Assembly (NCBI RefSeq): GCF_007745175.1
Contig: NZ_CP036271.1
Span: 1,756,154 to 1,820,153 of the forward strand
Source of the DNA: Caulifigura coniformis
GTDB taxonomy: Bacteria > Planctomycetota > Planctomycetia > Planctomycetales > Planctomycetaceae
DNA length: 64,000 nucleotides
Direction of reading: 5' to 3'
Numbering within the stretch: the first letter of the stretch is position 1; each line of letters starts with the position of its first letter. Positions 25,279 through 34,792 of this stretch are shown piece by piece. The position numbers and the translations under genes were made by a program. A model generated the notes under the pieces. It was not told where the DNA came from. It ran no database searches and was given only the letters and a program-made list of their open reading frames with translations.

Positions 25279-26301
25279 ATGGCGAAGTGGTTTTCCCGTG
25301 AATGGTGGGGCCGGTTTTTCAACTGGCTGCTTCCTCCGAACAAACGTCCCTCGGCGACCGGCACAGAGAACGCCGAGGACGAGACGCGGCTGATCTCGTT
25401 TGTCGCGCTGCTCGCGGAACCGGTGCAGCTCGAATCGCATACGATCGCCCGCCTGGCCTCAGAAGCGTGGAATGCCGATCTGAGTGCCGAGGAGGAAACT
25501 GGCGCCGACGGATTCGTGGTGGGATCGCCGACGACGATCTTCATCCGGTATCGCGACCGGATGTTCTTCGTGAACATGTTCGACCGCCCGTATGTCGACG
25601 ATGTCGAAGAGGTGTCGTCGAAGATCACCGACATGCGGCTGAGTTCCCTGTTCGGGCGTCACACGGCGTGGATCTCCTGCGACGCCACGGACATCACGGC
25701 CGACAGCCCGGACAAGGAGGTTCGCGAAGCGTACCGGATGTGCGGCTGGCTGATGTCGAAGCTCGTCGACGACAACACGCTGGCGCTGCTCATCCCGGAC
25801 CAGGAGCGGATCTATCCCAGTGGCGAGAAGCTGGAAGAACTGCTCAAGAGCAAGGATCCGTTCGCGGCGGTGACGGAAGAGGGCTATGCGCCGGTCGTCG
25901 CCGTCGACGGTGAGGACCCGCGCATGCAGGCGGCCGTCGACGAAGCGAGAAGGCGCTGGCCCGAGTTTGTCGAGGCGTTCGAAACACGAGGCCCGGCACA
26001 CTTCTCGGTGAAAAGCCCGATCACAGCGGGAGGGAACACGGAGTTCATCTGGATCGAAGTCACCGCGATCGAGAACGACACGATCCTGGGAACGCTCGCC
26101 AACGACCCGATGGACCTCGGCCAGCTCAAGCTTGGCTCGCGCGTGCGGACATCCGCCAGCGAGTTGAACGACTGGATCTACTTCGACGAGAAGGAAATTA
26201 TGCACGGCGGGTTCACGATCAAGGTGGTGGAAGACATCTCCCGGGAACGGGCTGACCAGAAACCGGAGTCGGGTGGAAACGCATCCTCCTCGGGCGGGTG
26301 A
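25279..26301 (+). CDS. DUF2314 domain protein
   Basis: 340 aa. The C-terminal part (residues about 215-325) matches DUF2314/YegJ-like domains: FSVKSPITAGGNTEFIWIEV, ILGTLANDPMDL and LNDWIYFDEKEI. The N-terminal part, after a Trp-rich start (WFSREWWGRFFNWLL), is a longer alpha/beta region with no recognised name (TAWISCDATDI, MCGWLMSKLVDDNTLALLI). That Trp/Phe-rich N-terminus may be peripheral or membrane-associated. It is 18 bases after the XylR-type gene, so it is probably in the same transcript. Function unknown. Confidence 0.75.
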   Translation: MAKWFSREWWGRFFNWLLPPNKRPSATGTENAEDETRLISFVALLAEPVQLESHTIARLASEAWNADLSAEEETGADGFVVGSPTTIFIRYRDRMFFVNMFDRPYVDDVEEVSSKITDMRLSSLFGRHTAWISCDATDITADSPDKEVREAYRMCGWLMSKLVDDNTLALLIPDQERIYPSGEKLEELLKSKDPFAAVTEEGYAPVVAVDGEDPRMQAAVDEARRRWPEFVEAFETRGPAHFSVKSPITAGGNTEFIWIEVTAIENDTILGTLANDPMDLGQLKLGSRVRTSASELNDWIYFDEKEIMHGGFTIKVVEDISRERADQKPESGGNASSSGG

Positions 26302-26349
26302 CGTCTCCGGCCGGCACGGATCGAGAATCGAAGCGAAGGAGCACAGCAC

Positions 26350-28227
26350 ATGCGGACCGCAGCACAGGGAAGTCATCGCGTCCGCGCGTGGAGCCTGCGC
26401 CCCGTCATCATGCTGGCGCTCGTCGTCGTCGCGTCTCCCTGCAGAGGCGAACTGGTCCCTCCGGCGCTGCCCGATCTCTCGGCCGCCACTCGGGCTGCGC
26501 AGCAGGCGATCGACAGCCCGATCGACCTACAGCTCAAGGGGCCCGATCTCGATGCCGCGCTCCGGCAGTTGTCTCGTGAAAGCAGCGTCTCGATCCGGAT
26601 CGACCTGGGGACGCTGATGGCCCGGAAGGTCATTCTGTCCGATCCCGCACCCGCCCGTTTGAAAGCGGAAACACTCCGCGCCGCTCTGCAGGAACTTCTG
26701 GCACCGCCGACCGCCATGGCCGGGCGTCCCGCTCCGGTGTCGAGCCATGAAGGCGCCATCCAGATTGATGGTTTCCGCTGGGGCCCCAGCCCACGTGGTG
26801 GATCATTCGAGCAGGGGCGCTGGCTGGTGAACGGCCAGGTACTGGATGAGGCCGGGAAACCGGTTCCCCGTGCCGCCGTCCGCCTCTATTGCTGGGCCTG
26901 GGTCATGTTCACGTCGACCGATGAGGCCGGACGGTTCACCGCAACCCTGCCGGCAAACGGCAAGCTCGAGGTTGAAGCGTGGGACGAAGACGGCGGGCGA
27001 CGCGGCTGGATCCACGTCGGTCACGGTTTGGGGATCGGAGTTCATCAGAAGGCCCCGAAGATCACGCTCAAGCCGGTGAGGCGCGCGACCGTCCATGTCA
27101 CGGGGGCCGACCAGCAGCCGGTCCCTGGTGCGCGCGTTGTCCTGATCGGCGGCGGATTCCCATACGATGGCTCGATGACGTCCGCTGCAGGGGAATCGTT
27201 GCTGGAGATCCCCGCCGATCTCGAAGTCGAAGCCGTGATCGCCTGGAAACACGGAGCAGGTCTCGACTACGTCGGTTCCCGCGAATTCGGCTCGACGCGC
27301 GGCAACGCGCAACCCGTCCTCGCGACCGATCAACCGGTCAGGCTCCAGCTGTCGAAGCAGGCCCCGGTTCAATTCAGGATTCTCGATCAGTTCGATCGCC
27401 CGGCCGAACTCAGTCCGCTCAATCCCTGGGTGCTGAATAAGGAGGGGCAGGGCGGCAGCTTCAACCTCACCCATCTGCATGCCCGGGAAATGCAGTTCAC
27501 CGATCAAGAGGGGTTCGTCACCTTCGATTGGCTGCCCGCATGGCAGAAGGACAAGGTGAATTTCTCTGGCTGGGGACGCCAGTATTCGTTTGCCGATGCC
27601 GAACTCACGGTTCAGGAGGCGTCATCCAAGCTCCAGACGATTCGCGTGGAACGCAAAACGATCGTTCGCGGCCGTGTCTTCGATATCGAGGGCCAGCCGG
27701 CCCGCGATGTTTTCGTGATCTCCCGCGGCGGCGGGTTCAACAAGAAGTCCGACTACTGCAACGGCGTTGCCGACCACGAAGGACGCTTCGAACTCGCCGT
27801 ACCCGTCGGGCAGGCTTACCTGTTCGTGGCCCTGTCGCGCAACGGCAAGCAGGTCAGCGCGGCGGAAGAGCGGGTCATCGAGAGCTTTGAGGTCCCGGCC
27901 AATGACATCGACCTCTACCTGCGTCCGGCGATCCGCGTCTTCGGCAAGTTTCCCCCTCGCGCGGAGTGGCTCGAAAAGGAGAAGCCCGTCCTCCGGCTCG
28001 TCGGTGACGACCTGAACGCCAGGCGCGACGTGAACCTGCCGGGCGACGGTTCGATCACGCCCGTTCGCGCGGTCGACGAGATTCAACTCGACCTCAAACC
28101 CGATGGGGCCTTCTCCGTCCTCGTCGGCCCCGGCCGTTACGAACTGGCGCCGACGAAAGACGCCCCCGGGATTCCCTTCGAGCTCATCGAGCAGACGGAA
28201 TATGAAGTCCCGGTTCCGCCATTGTGA
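26350..28227 (+). CDS. Secreted carboxypeptidase-regulatory-like domain protein, 625 aa
   Basis: The ATG at 26350 has AAGGAG 8-10 bases upstream. A signal peptide (PVIMLALVVVASPCRGE) is followed by a STN/secretin-like segment (DLQLKGPDLDAALRQLSRES) and then several carboxypeptidase-regulatory-like Ig domains (GQVLDEAGKPVPRAAVRLY, ATVHVTGADQQPVPGARVV, GRVFDIEGQPARDVFVIS). It is planctomycete-typical and presumably extracytoplasmic. The presence of an N-terminal secretin/TonB-short-N-like unit is a family similarity, not proof of a secretion role. No catalytic motif is visible. It is convergent with polA. Confidence 0.78.
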   Translation: MRTAAQGSHRVRAWSLRPVIMLALVVVASPCRGELVPPALPDLSAATRAAQQAIDSPIDLQLKGPDLDAALRQLSRESSVSIRIDLGTLMARKVILSDPAPARLKAETLRAALQELLAPPTAMAGRPAPVSSHEGAIQIDGFRWGPSPRGGSFEQGRWLVNGQVLDEAGKPVPRAAVRLYCWAWVMFTSTDEAGRFTATLPANGKLEVEAWDEDGGRRGWIHVGHGLGIGVHQKAPKITLKPVRRATVHVTGADQQPVPGARVVLIGGGFPYDGSMTSAAGESLLEIPADLEVEAVIAWKHGAGLDYVGSREFGSTRGNAQPVLATDQPVRLQLSKQAPVQFRILDQFDRPAELSPLNPWVLNKEGQGGSFNLTHLHAREMQFTDQEGFVTFDWLPAWQKDKVNFSGWGRQYSFADAELTVQEASSKLQTIRVERKTIVRGRVFDIEGQPARDVFVISRGGGFNKKSDYCNGVADHEGRFELAVPVGQAYLFVALSRNGKQVSAAEERVIESFEVPANDIDLYLRPAIRVFGKFPPRAEWLEKEKPVLRLVGDDLNARRDVNLPGDGSITPVRAVDEIQLDLKPDGAFSVLVGPGRYELAPTKDAPGIPFELIEQTEYEVPVPPL

Positions 28228-28248
28228 ATGCGGCAGGAGCCCTCGCGA

Positions 28249-30957
28249 TCACTCCTTCAGCCAGTTGTCCCCGACGCTCACATCCACCGCGATCGGAACC
28301 CGGAACGCGATCGCGCTTTCCATCTCCCCCTTCGCCAGTGCAATCAGCGAGTCGACCTGCGCCTCCGGGCACTCGAACAGCAGTTCGTCGTGGATCTGCA
28401 GCAGCAGCCGAGCCGGGTGGTTCTCGCGCTTCAGGCGGCCATGGACGTGGATCATCGCCTTCTTGATCAGGTCGGCTGCGGAGCCCTGGATCACGGCGTT
28501 GACGGCGGTCCGTTCCGGCAGGTTCATGTTGCCCCACCGCTTCGGGCGAATGCCGCTCACCTCGCGCCGTCGTCCCAGAATGGTGGTCGAGTAGCCCTTC
28601 TCGAGCGCTTCATCGAGCGTCGCCTCGATGAACGCCTTCACGCGGGAGTACTTCTGGAAGTAGCCGTCGATGAACGTCTGGGCGTCTTCCTTGGGGATCC
28701 CCAGCACGGCCGACAGGCCAAATGAGGTCTGGCCGTAGATCACGCCGAAGTTGACGGCCTTTGCGATGCGGCGCTGGTCGGAAGTGACGTCCTCGAGAGG
28801 GACTTCAAACACCTGAGCGGCCACCAGCCGGTGAATGTCGTCGCCGCGCCGGAACGCTTCGATCAGCACCGGGTCTTCGCAGTAGTGCGCCAGGATCCGC
28901 AGCTCGATCTGCGAGTAGTCGGCCGACACCAGCTTCCAGCCGGGCTCCGACGGTACGAATGCTTTCCGCACGCGGCGGCCTTCCTCGGTGCGGATCGGAA
29001 TGTTCTGCAGGTTTGGATCGCTCGACGAAAGCCGGCCCGTCGCGGCGGTCACCTGGCTGAACGATGTGTGCACGCGCCCCGTGAACGGGTTGACCATCGC
29101 CGGGAGCGCATCGAGGTACGTCCCCTTGAGCTTCGACAGCATCCGGTGCTCGATGATCCGCGCGGGGAGCTCGTGCTTCGACGCCAGTTCCGTCAGCACT
29201 TCCTCATCGGTGCTCGGGCCGGTTTTCGTCCGCTTGATGACGGGGAGTTTCAAATCGGTGAACAGCACTTCGGCCAGCTGCTTCGGCGACGCAATGTTGA
29301 ACTCCCGGCCGGCAATCTGGTGGATCTGGCCCATCAGTTCTTCGAGGCGCTTCGCGGCGGAATCGCTCTGGCGCTTCAGCTCCTCGACGTCGACGCGAAT
29401 TCCCTGGAACTCCATGTCGGCAAGCACGGCAATGAGGGGCCGTTCCAGCGTCCAGTAGAGGTCCCACAGGCCTTCCTTGTGCAGCTTCTCTTCAATGACG
29501 CCCGCAATCTGGAGGGCGACATCGGCATCTTCCGTCGCGTATTCGGCGGCGCGGTCGACCTCGACTTCGAACATCTTGAGCTGCTTCTTGCCCGAACCGA
29601 TGAGGTCTGAAATCGGGATGACTTCGCGCTGCAGGTATTTCTTCGACAGCTCATCGAGACCATGGCTCCGGGCGCCGGCATCCAGAAGGTAATCGCCGAT
29701 CATCGGGTCGAGGCCGATCCGTTCGCAGTCGACGTTGACGCCCGCCCGGCGAAGCACGAGGAGGTCGTACTTGATGTTCTGATTGAGCAGCTTTGCGGGA
29801 TGCGTCGATCCGCCAAGGACTTCACTCAGCCGTTTCAGGACTTCCGCGGCGTCGAGGAGTTGATCCCCCGGCGGGCCGGCGACGGGGATGTAGTACCCGA
29901 CGTCCTTTTCCCAGCTGAAGGCCCAGCCAACGATGTCGGCCTGCATGGGGTCGGTGCTGGTGGTTTCGAGGTCGAAGCAGATGGCGGGCTGGATCGACAT
30001 GGCCGCGTAGAACTGCTCAAACTGCTGCCAGTCGCGGATCGTGAACCACTGCCGGACGTGTTCTTCCGGCTTGAGGATCTTGCGGCCTTCCTTCATCCGC
30101 ATCTGGGCTTCCGAGGCGTATCGGCGGAATCCGTAGTCGGTGAACAGCTCGTAGAGGCGTTCCCAGTCGGGCTCTTTGACGCGCGCCGCTTCCCAATCGA
30201 TTTCGAGCGGCAGATCGCAGTTGAGCCTGGCCAGTTCGCGCGACATGCGGGCGCGGTCGGCGTAGTCAGTGAGGTTCTGGATCACCGCCTTGCTGCGGAC
30301 CTTGGCCGCGGCGGGGTTGGCCAGGATGGCGTCAAGAGTGCCGAACTGCTGGATGAGCTGCGTGGCCGTCTTCGGGCCAACCTGGGGGACGCCGGGAATG
30401 TTGTCGACGCTGTCGCCGACGAGCGCCTGGAAATCGATGACCTGGTCGGGGCGAACGCCCCAGTCGGCAAGCAGTTCCGTTTCATCGTAAAACTGCTTCT
30501 TGCGGATGCTGTAGATCTTCACCTTCGGCCCGATGAGCTGTCGGGCGTCCTTGTCGGCGGTGACGATCCGGACATCCATTCCGCGTTCCGCGGCCCGGCA
30601 GGCGACGGTGGCCAGGACGTCATCCGCTTCCCAGCCTTCGCTGAGCAGCACGGGGATGCGGTATCCGGCGACCACGTCGAAAATCATCGGGATCTGCGGC
30701 CGGAGGTCCTCCGGCATCTCCGAGCGATGCTCCTTGTACGAAGGGAACATCTCGGTGCGGGTCTGGGGCCCCTGGGACTCCATCGCCAGGATCAGGTGCG
30801 TCGGCCGCTTCTCGGAAAGGAGGTGTTCGAGGTCGCCGGTGAATCCGAAGACGGCGTTCGTCGGTTGCCCGCGGGAGCCGGTCATCGGCTGCCGAATGGC
30901 GTGATACACCTGGAAGACGAGGGAAAACGTGTCGACGATATAGAGTGTTTCAGACAC
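28249..30957 (-). CDS. polA: DNA polymerase I
   Basis: 902 aa with all three domains. The 5' nuclease occupies residues 1 to about 260 (LYIVDTFSLVFQVYHAI). The 3'-5' exonuclease keeps its carboxylates: FDLETTSTD (Exo I), NIKYDLLVL (Exo II) and YATEDADVALQ (Exo III), so proofreading should be active. The polymerase domain has SADYSQIELRILAHY (motif A), RRIAKAVNFGVIYGQTSFG (O helix) and QIHDELLFECP (motif C). It fills gaps and removes Okazaki primers. The start is a GTG at 30957 where family similarity begins; TAGAAT on the minus strand at 30991-30986 could be its -10. It is divergent from tpiA. Confidence 0.96.
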   Translation of the reverse strand: MSETLYIVDTFSLVFQVYHAIRQPMTGSRGQPTNAVFGFTGDLEHLLSEKRPTHLILAMESQGPQTRTEMFPSYKEHRSEMPEDLRPQIPMIFDVVAGYRIPVLLSEGWEADDVLATVACRAAERGMDVRIVTADKDARQLIGPKVKIYSIRKKQFYDETELLADWGVRPDQVIDFQALVGDSVDNIPGVPQVGPKTATQLIQQFGTLDAILANPAAAKVRSKAVIQNLTDYADRARMSRELARLNCDLPLEIDWEAARVKEPDWERLYELFTDYGFRRYASEAQMRMKEGRKILKPEEHVRQWFTIRDWQQFEQFYAAMSIQPAICFDLETTSTDPMQADIVGWAFSWEKDVGYYIPVAGPPGDQLLDAAEVLKRLSEVLGGSTHPAKLLNQNIKYDLLVLRRAGVNVDCERIGLDPMIGDYLLDAGARSHGLDELSKKYLQREVIPISDLIGSGKKQLKMFEVEVDRAAEYATEDADVALQIAGVIEEKLHKEGLWDLYWTLERPLIAVLADMEFQGIRVDVEELKRQSDSAAKRLEELMGQIHQIAGREFNIASPKQLAEVLFTDLKLPVIKRTKTGPSTDEEVLTELASKHELPARIIEHRMLSKLKGTYLDALPAMVNPFTGRVHTSFSQVTAATGRLSSSDPNLQNIPIRTEEGRRVRKAFVPSEPGWKLVSADYSQIELRILAHYCEDPVLIEAFRRGDDIHRLVAAQVFEVPLEDVTSDQRRIAKAVNFGVIYGQTSFGLSAVLGIPKEDAQTFIDGYFQKYSRVKAFIEATLDEALEKGYSTTILGRRREVSGIRPKRWGNMNLPERTAVNAVIQGSAADLIKKAMIHVHGRLKRENHPARLLLQIHDELLFECPEAQVDSLIALAKGEMESAIAFRVPIAVDVSVGDNWLKE

Positions 30958-31071
30958 CGGCAGCTCGCGAGAAGAAGGGATCGCGATTCTAGTTGCTGCC
31001 CGGCCTTTAAGCTGCCCACCCCGGAAGGCAGCTCCGCCCGCCCTTCGTCCAGAACGCGTTTCCGGATGTGG

Positions 31072-31100
31072 TTCACATCGGGGGCCAAACTCGCTACGTT
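31072..31100 (+). promoter_or_regulatory. Candidate tpiA promoter
   Basis: TTCACA, a 17-base spacer and TACGTT lie about 50 bases before the tpiA ATG. The -35 match is good and the -10 match poor. Confidence 0.3.
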
Positions 31101-31148
31101 TCCCGATTCGATTTCTCACGCTGACGTCTGTCTTTTCGCCTCACTGCC

Positions 31149-31919
31149 ATGCGCCGATTTCTTGTTGCCGGAAACTGGAAGATGAACACCGTGGCCTCCG
31201 TCGCCACGGCCCTGGCCAAGGAACTGGCGACCGGAAGCGCCGAGGCGGCGAAAAAAGTGGACATCCTCGTCTGTCCGCCGTTTCCGTACCTGATTCCGGT
31301 GCGTGACGCCCTGGCCGGCTCCGCCATTCGGCTCGGAGCCCAGAACGCGTCCCATGAAGCGCCTGGCGCGTTCACGGGTGAGACCGCGGTGGACATGCTG
31401 GCGGACTGCGGATGCACGTCGGTGCTGCTGGGCCACAGCGAGCGGCGGCACATCATGGGCGAGACCGACGGTCTGATTAACAAGAAGCTCAAAGCCGTCT
31501 GTGCCAAGGACTTGCAGGCGGTGCTCTGCGTCGGCGAGTTGCTCAGCGACCGCGAAGCCAACCAGACGGAGAAGGTGCTGGACGAGCAGATGAACGGGGG
31601 CCTGGACGGGGTTTCCGAGGCCGACCTGGCAAACATCGTGATCGCGTATGAGCCGGTGTGGGCGATCGGGACCGGAAAAACCGCATCTCCGGAACAGGCC
31701 CAGGCCGCGCATGCCCATCTTCGCAAGTGGCTGGCCTCCCGTTACAATCCCGCAGCTGCACAGGCGATGCGCATTCTGTACGGCGGCAGCGTGAAGGCGG
31801 ACAACGCCCTGACGCTGATGCAGCAGACCGATATCGACGGGGCTCTGGTTGGCGGCGCGAGCCTGACCGGCAAGGCGTTCCTGCCGATCATCGAAGCCGC
31901 AGCAGCTGCGTCCAAGTAA
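31149..31919 (+). CDS. tpiA: Triosephosphate isomerase
   Basis: 256 aa, standard length. It interconverts dihydroxyacetone phosphate and glyceraldehyde 3-phosphate in glycolysis. It begins [12 protein letters not shown] (Asn and Lys of the active site), carries the catalytic His in [10 protein letters not shown] and the catalytic Glu in [15 protein letters not shown], with the phosphate-binding [11 protein letters not shown] and GALVGGASL loops. It is followed by secG 89 bases later in the same direction, the common tpiA-secG pairing. Confidence 0.97.
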   Translation: MRRFLVAGNWKMNTVASVATALAKELATGSAEAAKKVDILVCPPFPYLIPVRDALAGSAIRLGAQNASHEAPGAFTGETAVDMLADCGCTSVLLGHSERRHIMGETDGLINKKLKAVCAKDLQAVLCVGELLSDREANQTEKVLDEQMNGGLDGVSEADLANIVIAYEPVWAIGTGKTASPEQAQAAHAHLRKWLASRYNPAAAQAMRILYGGSVKADNALTLMQQTDIDGALVGGASLTGKAFLPIIEAAAAASK

Positions 31920-32008
31920 TTCGAATCCAGTCCTTGAAAGCCCGGTCGTTGTGTCGGCCGGGACTGCTCCGCAAACAACGGGGCTCGACCTTCGTGGAGT
32001 GATCCCAA

Positions 32009-32602
32009 GTGGTTGCCGTACTCTCGACACTCTTCCAGTTCCTGCTGCTGTTCCTCAGCTTCATCATGATCGTGCTGGTCCTGCTTCAGCGGGGACGCGG
32101 CGGCGGTCTGGCCGGAGCCTTCGGCGGCATGGGCGGACAAAGCGCGTTCGGCACGAAGGCCGGCGACGTGTTCACGAAGATCACGGTCGTGGTGGCCGTG
32201 CTGTGGGTGCTGAGCGCGGGGCTGATGGGCCTCACCGCCCGGGCGGCCCAGAACGCCAAGAGTCGCGCATACCTGGATTCCGCTTCTGATGCTGCGGCCA
32301 GCGGCGCCGAAAGCGAACAGACGGGGGATGTGAAGAACGACGCCGCTCCGGTGAATCCGTCGTCGCCGGCGGCCGGGACGCCCCCGGTCGCTCCGGAAGG
32401 GGGCAGCGCCACGGGTTCTGCTCCGGCGACTCCCCCGGCAGCCGCTCCAGCGGCCACCCCCGCAGTGCCCGCGGCTGAAACGAAGACGGCTCCTCCGGCC
32501 GAAACCCCGGCCGCACCGCCTGCTGATGCACCGAAGACGACGACTGAAGCTCCGAAGTCGGAAGCGGCTCCGGCCGCGTCGCCGGAAGCCCCCAAGTCAT
32601 AA
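32009..32602 (+). CDS. secG: Preprotein translocase subunit SecG with Ala/Pro-rich tail
   Basis: 197 aa from the GTG at 32009. Residues 1 to about 75 are SecG: a membrane helix ([19 protein letters not shown]), the [21 protein letters not shown] loop region (read as GGLAGAFGG then SAFGTKAGD), and a second helix ([18 protein letters not shown]). The remaining roughly 110 residues are low-complexity Ala, Pro, Thr and Glu, which is not part of the canonical 75-110-residue protein. SecG assists SecYE-dependent export. The tail probably projects on the side of the second helix terminus; its role is unknown. Confidence 0.9.
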   Translation: MVAVLSTLFQFLLLFLSFIMIVLVLLQRGRGGGLAGAFGGMGGQSAFGTKAGDVFTKITVVVAVLWVLSAGLMGLTARAAQNAKSRAYLDSASDAAASGAESEQTGDVKNDAAPVNPSSPAAGTPPVAPEGGSATGSAPATPPAAAPAATPAVPAAETKTAPPAETPAAPPADAPKTTTEAPKSEAAPAASPEAPKS

Positions 32603-32618
32603 CGATCCGTGGAAACCG

Positions 32619-32638
32619 GCCCGGGCGTCCGCCCGGGC
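32619..32638 (+). terminator. GC-rich hairpin after secG
   Basis: A perfect palindromic stem (GCCCGGGCG with CGCCCGGGC) sits 17 bases past the secG stop. No U-tract follows, so it may be a stability element or weak terminator before yicC. Confidence 0.35.
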
Positions 32639-32663
32639 TCCTGAAGAGTGAGGAACGCGTCCG

Positions 32664-33545
32664 GTGCTGCTCAGCATGACAGGGTTTGGCGAGGCGCGTC
32701 GCCACGACCAGAAGCTCCAGGTTTCCGTCGAAGTCAAAAGCGTCAACAACCGGCACCTCAAGGTCACCGTTCGCTGCCCGGACGCGGCGCTGGGGATCGA
32801 GAACGAGATCGAACGCGTCGTCCGCGGAGCGATCGGCCGAGGAACGGTGAACGTCAATCTGCGGATTACCCGCGTCGACGGCGTCACGTCCTCACAGCTC
32901 GACGTCGAGCGGCTCCGAAGCTACTGGCGGGAGATCTCCGCCATCGCGGCCGAGTTCAAGGCCGAGCCGCCCAAAGACCTGACCCAGTTCATCGACCTGC
33001 CGGGCGTCATCAACGATTCGTCCGATGCACTGGTGAGCAGCGACCAGTGGCCGCTCGTGGAAGCGGCGGTCCGCGAAGCCCTCGCCAAGCTGGATGAGTT
33101 CCGCCAGCGGGAAGGCATCGCCATGCGGGATGAAATGGCCGGCCTGTGCAAGGAAGTCCAGGGGCGGGTCCATGTCGTCGCCGAGCGGGCTCCCGAGGTC
33201 GTCACCGAATACCGGGCCAAGATCAAGCAGCGGGTCTCGGACCTGCTCCGCGAGTCGGAAGTCGTCATTGGCGACGCCGACCTGATCCGCGAAGTGTCGA
33301 TCTTCGCAGACCGCTGCGACATCACCGAGGAACTTGCCCGCCTCCGCAGCCATATCGACCAGTTCCTGAAGCTGCTGGACGCCACGCCCTCCAGTGGCCG
33401 GCAGCTCGAGTTTCTCTGCCAGGAATTCATCCGCGAACTGAACACGATCGGGTCCAAGGCCAACGACATCACGATTGCCCACGCGATCGTCGAAGGGAAA
33501 GCGGCCGTGGAGAAGATCCGCGAAATCGTGCAGAATGTGGAGTAG
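32664..33545 (+). CDS. yicC: YicC family endoribonuclease-type protein
   Basis: 293 aa. [13 protein letters not shown] at the start and the C-terminal [12 protein letters not shown]-like motif ([17 protein letters not shown]) are YicC/YloC signatures, with EEIARLRSHI-type ([17 protein letters not shown]) helices between. E. coli YicC is an endoribonuclease that acts on RNA such as the small RNA RyhB. The start is GTG at 32664, which gives the expected M-x-x-S-M-T-G-F-G beginning. The next genes are gmk, rpoZ and coaC, the widespread yicC-gmk-rpoZ-coaBC order. Confidence 0.93.
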   Translation: MLLSMTGFGEARRHDQKLQVSVEVKSVNNRHLKVTVRCPDAALGIENEIERVVRGAIGRGTVNVNLRITRVDGVTSSQLDVERLRSYWREISAIAAEFKAEPPKDLTQFIDLPGVINDSSDALVSSDQWPLVEAAVREALAKLDEFRQREGIAMRDEMAGLCKEVQGRVHVVAERAPEVVTEYRAKIKQRVSDLLRESEVVIGDADLIREVSIFADRCDITEELARLRSHIDQFLKLLDATPSSGRQLEFLCQEFIRELNTIGSKANDITIAHAIVEGKAAVEKIREIVQNVE

Positions 33546-33574
33546 TTCGCATCGATCGGAGTCTTCCCTGGAAT

Positions 33575-33593
33575 GCACTGGCAGAGCCAGTGC
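33575..33593. repeat. CACTGGC palindromic repeat, copy 1
   Basis: GCACTGGC-AGA-GCCAGTGC is a perfect 8-bp dyad with a 3-base spacer, in the yicC-gmk gap. A second copy lies 30 bases on and a diverged one at 35967. Confidence 0.7.
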
Positions 33594-33623
33594 CACCCTC
33601 AGGGGGAGTTCCCTTTCGAAACA

Positions 33624-33640
33624 CACTGGCAGAGCCAGTG
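33624..33640. repeat. CACTGGC palindromic repeat, copy 2
   Basis: CACTGGC-AGA-GCCAGTG repeats the core of the copy at 33575-33593, in the same orientation. It lies in a frame that is open into gmk, which is one reason the gmk start is uncertain. Confidence 0.7.
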
Positions 33641-33724
33641 CCTCGCTTTTCTGAAACCGCCTCGCCGTCCTTGATCTCCGCCGCCGTGTCGACCGCTTCC
33701 TCCGCCAGTCCTTCACTTCCGGCC

Positions 33725-34294
33725 GTGCATCGCATCGTCGTGCTTTCCGGCCCCAGCGGGAGCGGCAAGACAACGATCGTCAAACGGCTTCTGGCCGAAA
33801 GCCCGATTCCGCTGCGGATGTCGGTGTCGGCGACGACCCGCCCGATGCGGGTGGGCGAAGAGAACGGCCGGGATTATTACTTCCTCAGCCCTGAGGAATT
33901 CGAGTCGCGGCGGGTGGCGGGGGAATTCCTGGAATACGCCGAAGTTCACAAGAGCGGCTACTGGTACGGGACTCTGGTCTCGGAGATGGGCCGGGCGCAT
34001 TCCGAGGGGAAATGGTCGCTGCTGGAAGTGGACGTCCAGGGGGCCATGAGCGTCATGGAGCGTTTTCCCGACGCGATTTCGATTTTTCTGATGACGCCGG
34101 ATGTGCAGGAATACGAGCGCCGGCTGCGGTCCCGGGGGACGGAATCGGAAGCGATCCTCCAGCGTCGATTGCAGACGGCCATCGAGGAGCTTAAACTGGC
34201 GGATTCGTATCGCTACCGGGTTGTGAACGACAACCTCGACCACGCCGTGTCGGAAATCTGCCGCGTCCTGGCGGCTGAGGCAAAGCATGTTTGA
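33725..34294 (+). CDS. gmk: Guanylate kinase
   Basis: About 189 aa from the GTG at 33725. It phosphorylates GMP to GDP with ATP. The P-loop [15 protein letters not shown] is followed by [20 protein letters not shown] (GMP-binding) and the [10 protein letters not shown] and [10 protein letters not shown] (lid) motifs. The frame is open far upstream, and GTG codons at 33686 and 33638 are possible earlier starts; 33725 is preferred because it leaves the usual few residues before the P-loop. The last 8 bases overlap rpoZ, which indicates translational coupling. Confidence 0.93.
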   Translation: MHRIVVLSGPSGSGKTTIVKRLLAESPIPLRMSVSATTRPMRVGEENGRDYYFLSPEEFESRRVAGEFLEYAEVHKSGYWYGTLVSEMGRAHSEGKWSLLEVDVQGAMSVMERFPDAISIFLMTPDVQEYERRLRSRGTESEAILQRRLQTAIEELKLADSYRYRVVNDNLDHAVSEICRVLAAEAKHV

Positions 34295-34553
34295 CGATCT
34301 CAAAGAAGAAAGCATCGTGAACAAGGTGGGGGGACGGTTCAAGCTGTCCACGCTCATCCAGAAGCGCCTGGTGCAGCTCAATCGGGGCGCGCCGGCTCTC
34401 GTCGATGCTCCGGGCAAGCCGGGCATGCAGACGGTGATCCAGGAGATCCTGCAGGACAAAATCTACCTCGACTCGTCGCAGAACGTGGTCATGGCAGTCG
34501 ATGACGCACCGGATGTCGCCGACGACGGCGGTCCGAACCTCGACGACCTGTAA
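34287..34553 (+). CDS. rpoZ: RNA polymerase omega subunit
   Basis: 88 aa, normal for omega. The N-terminal half carries [19 protein letters not shown], matching the conserved helix that wraps the beta-prime C-terminus, and [12 protein letters not shown] follows. The acidic C-terminus ([12 protein letters not shown]) is common in planctomycetes. It overlaps gmk by 8 bases and ends at a strong terminator. The gmk-rpoZ-coaC order supports the call. Confidence 0.88.
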   Translation: MFDDLKEESIVNKVGGRFKLSTLIQKRLVQLNRGAPALVDAPGKPGMQTVIQEILQDKIYLDSSQNVVMAVDDAPDVADDGGPNLDDL

Positions 34554-34571
34554 GCCGACCTGATCAGATTC

Positions 34572-34598
34572 ACGCCTCTCAGTTGAGAGGCGTTTTTT
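34572..34598 (+). terminator. Intrinsic terminator after rpoZ
   Basis: A 9-10-bp stem (ACGCCTCTCA with TGAGAGGCGT) is followed by a run of six T. It ends the yicC-gmk-rpoZ transcript and isolates coaC. Confidence 0.88.
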
Positions 34599-34615
34599 GT
34601 TGGCGGACGAGAAAG

Positions 34616-34766
34616 TTCACCACAGAGACACAGAGGGAGGGAGAAGAGGGAGATCGCAAGGCCCATGCGTGTTGCTGGACAGCGAACATTCATATGAGAG
34701 TTGCGACTCCCTAGCGCGTACAATTTGCCGCGAAGAACTCCCTCTTCTCTGTGTCTCTGTGGTGAA
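34616..34766. repeat. MITE-like element with terminal inverted repeats
   Basis: The left arm begins TTCACCACAGAGACACAGAG (34616-34635) and the right arm ends with its exact complement (34747-34766). The complementarity continues inwards for about 9 more bases after an 8-base insertion in the left arm. The 80-90-base centre has no coding frame. The element is 151 bp long and sits between the rpoZ terminator and coaC. CACCACAGAGACACAGAG-type sequences are known as dispersed repeats in several phyla, recalled from general knowledge. Confidence 0.7.
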
Positions 34767-34792
34767 TCCTTTTTCCGAGACAAGCCTGCCAG

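Noticed and set aside
33146-33724. N-terminal extension of guanylate kinase back through yicC
   Set aside because: The upstream part overlaps yicC in another frame and contains palindromic repeats; the P-loop would lie about 200 residues from the start, unlike any guanylate kinase.
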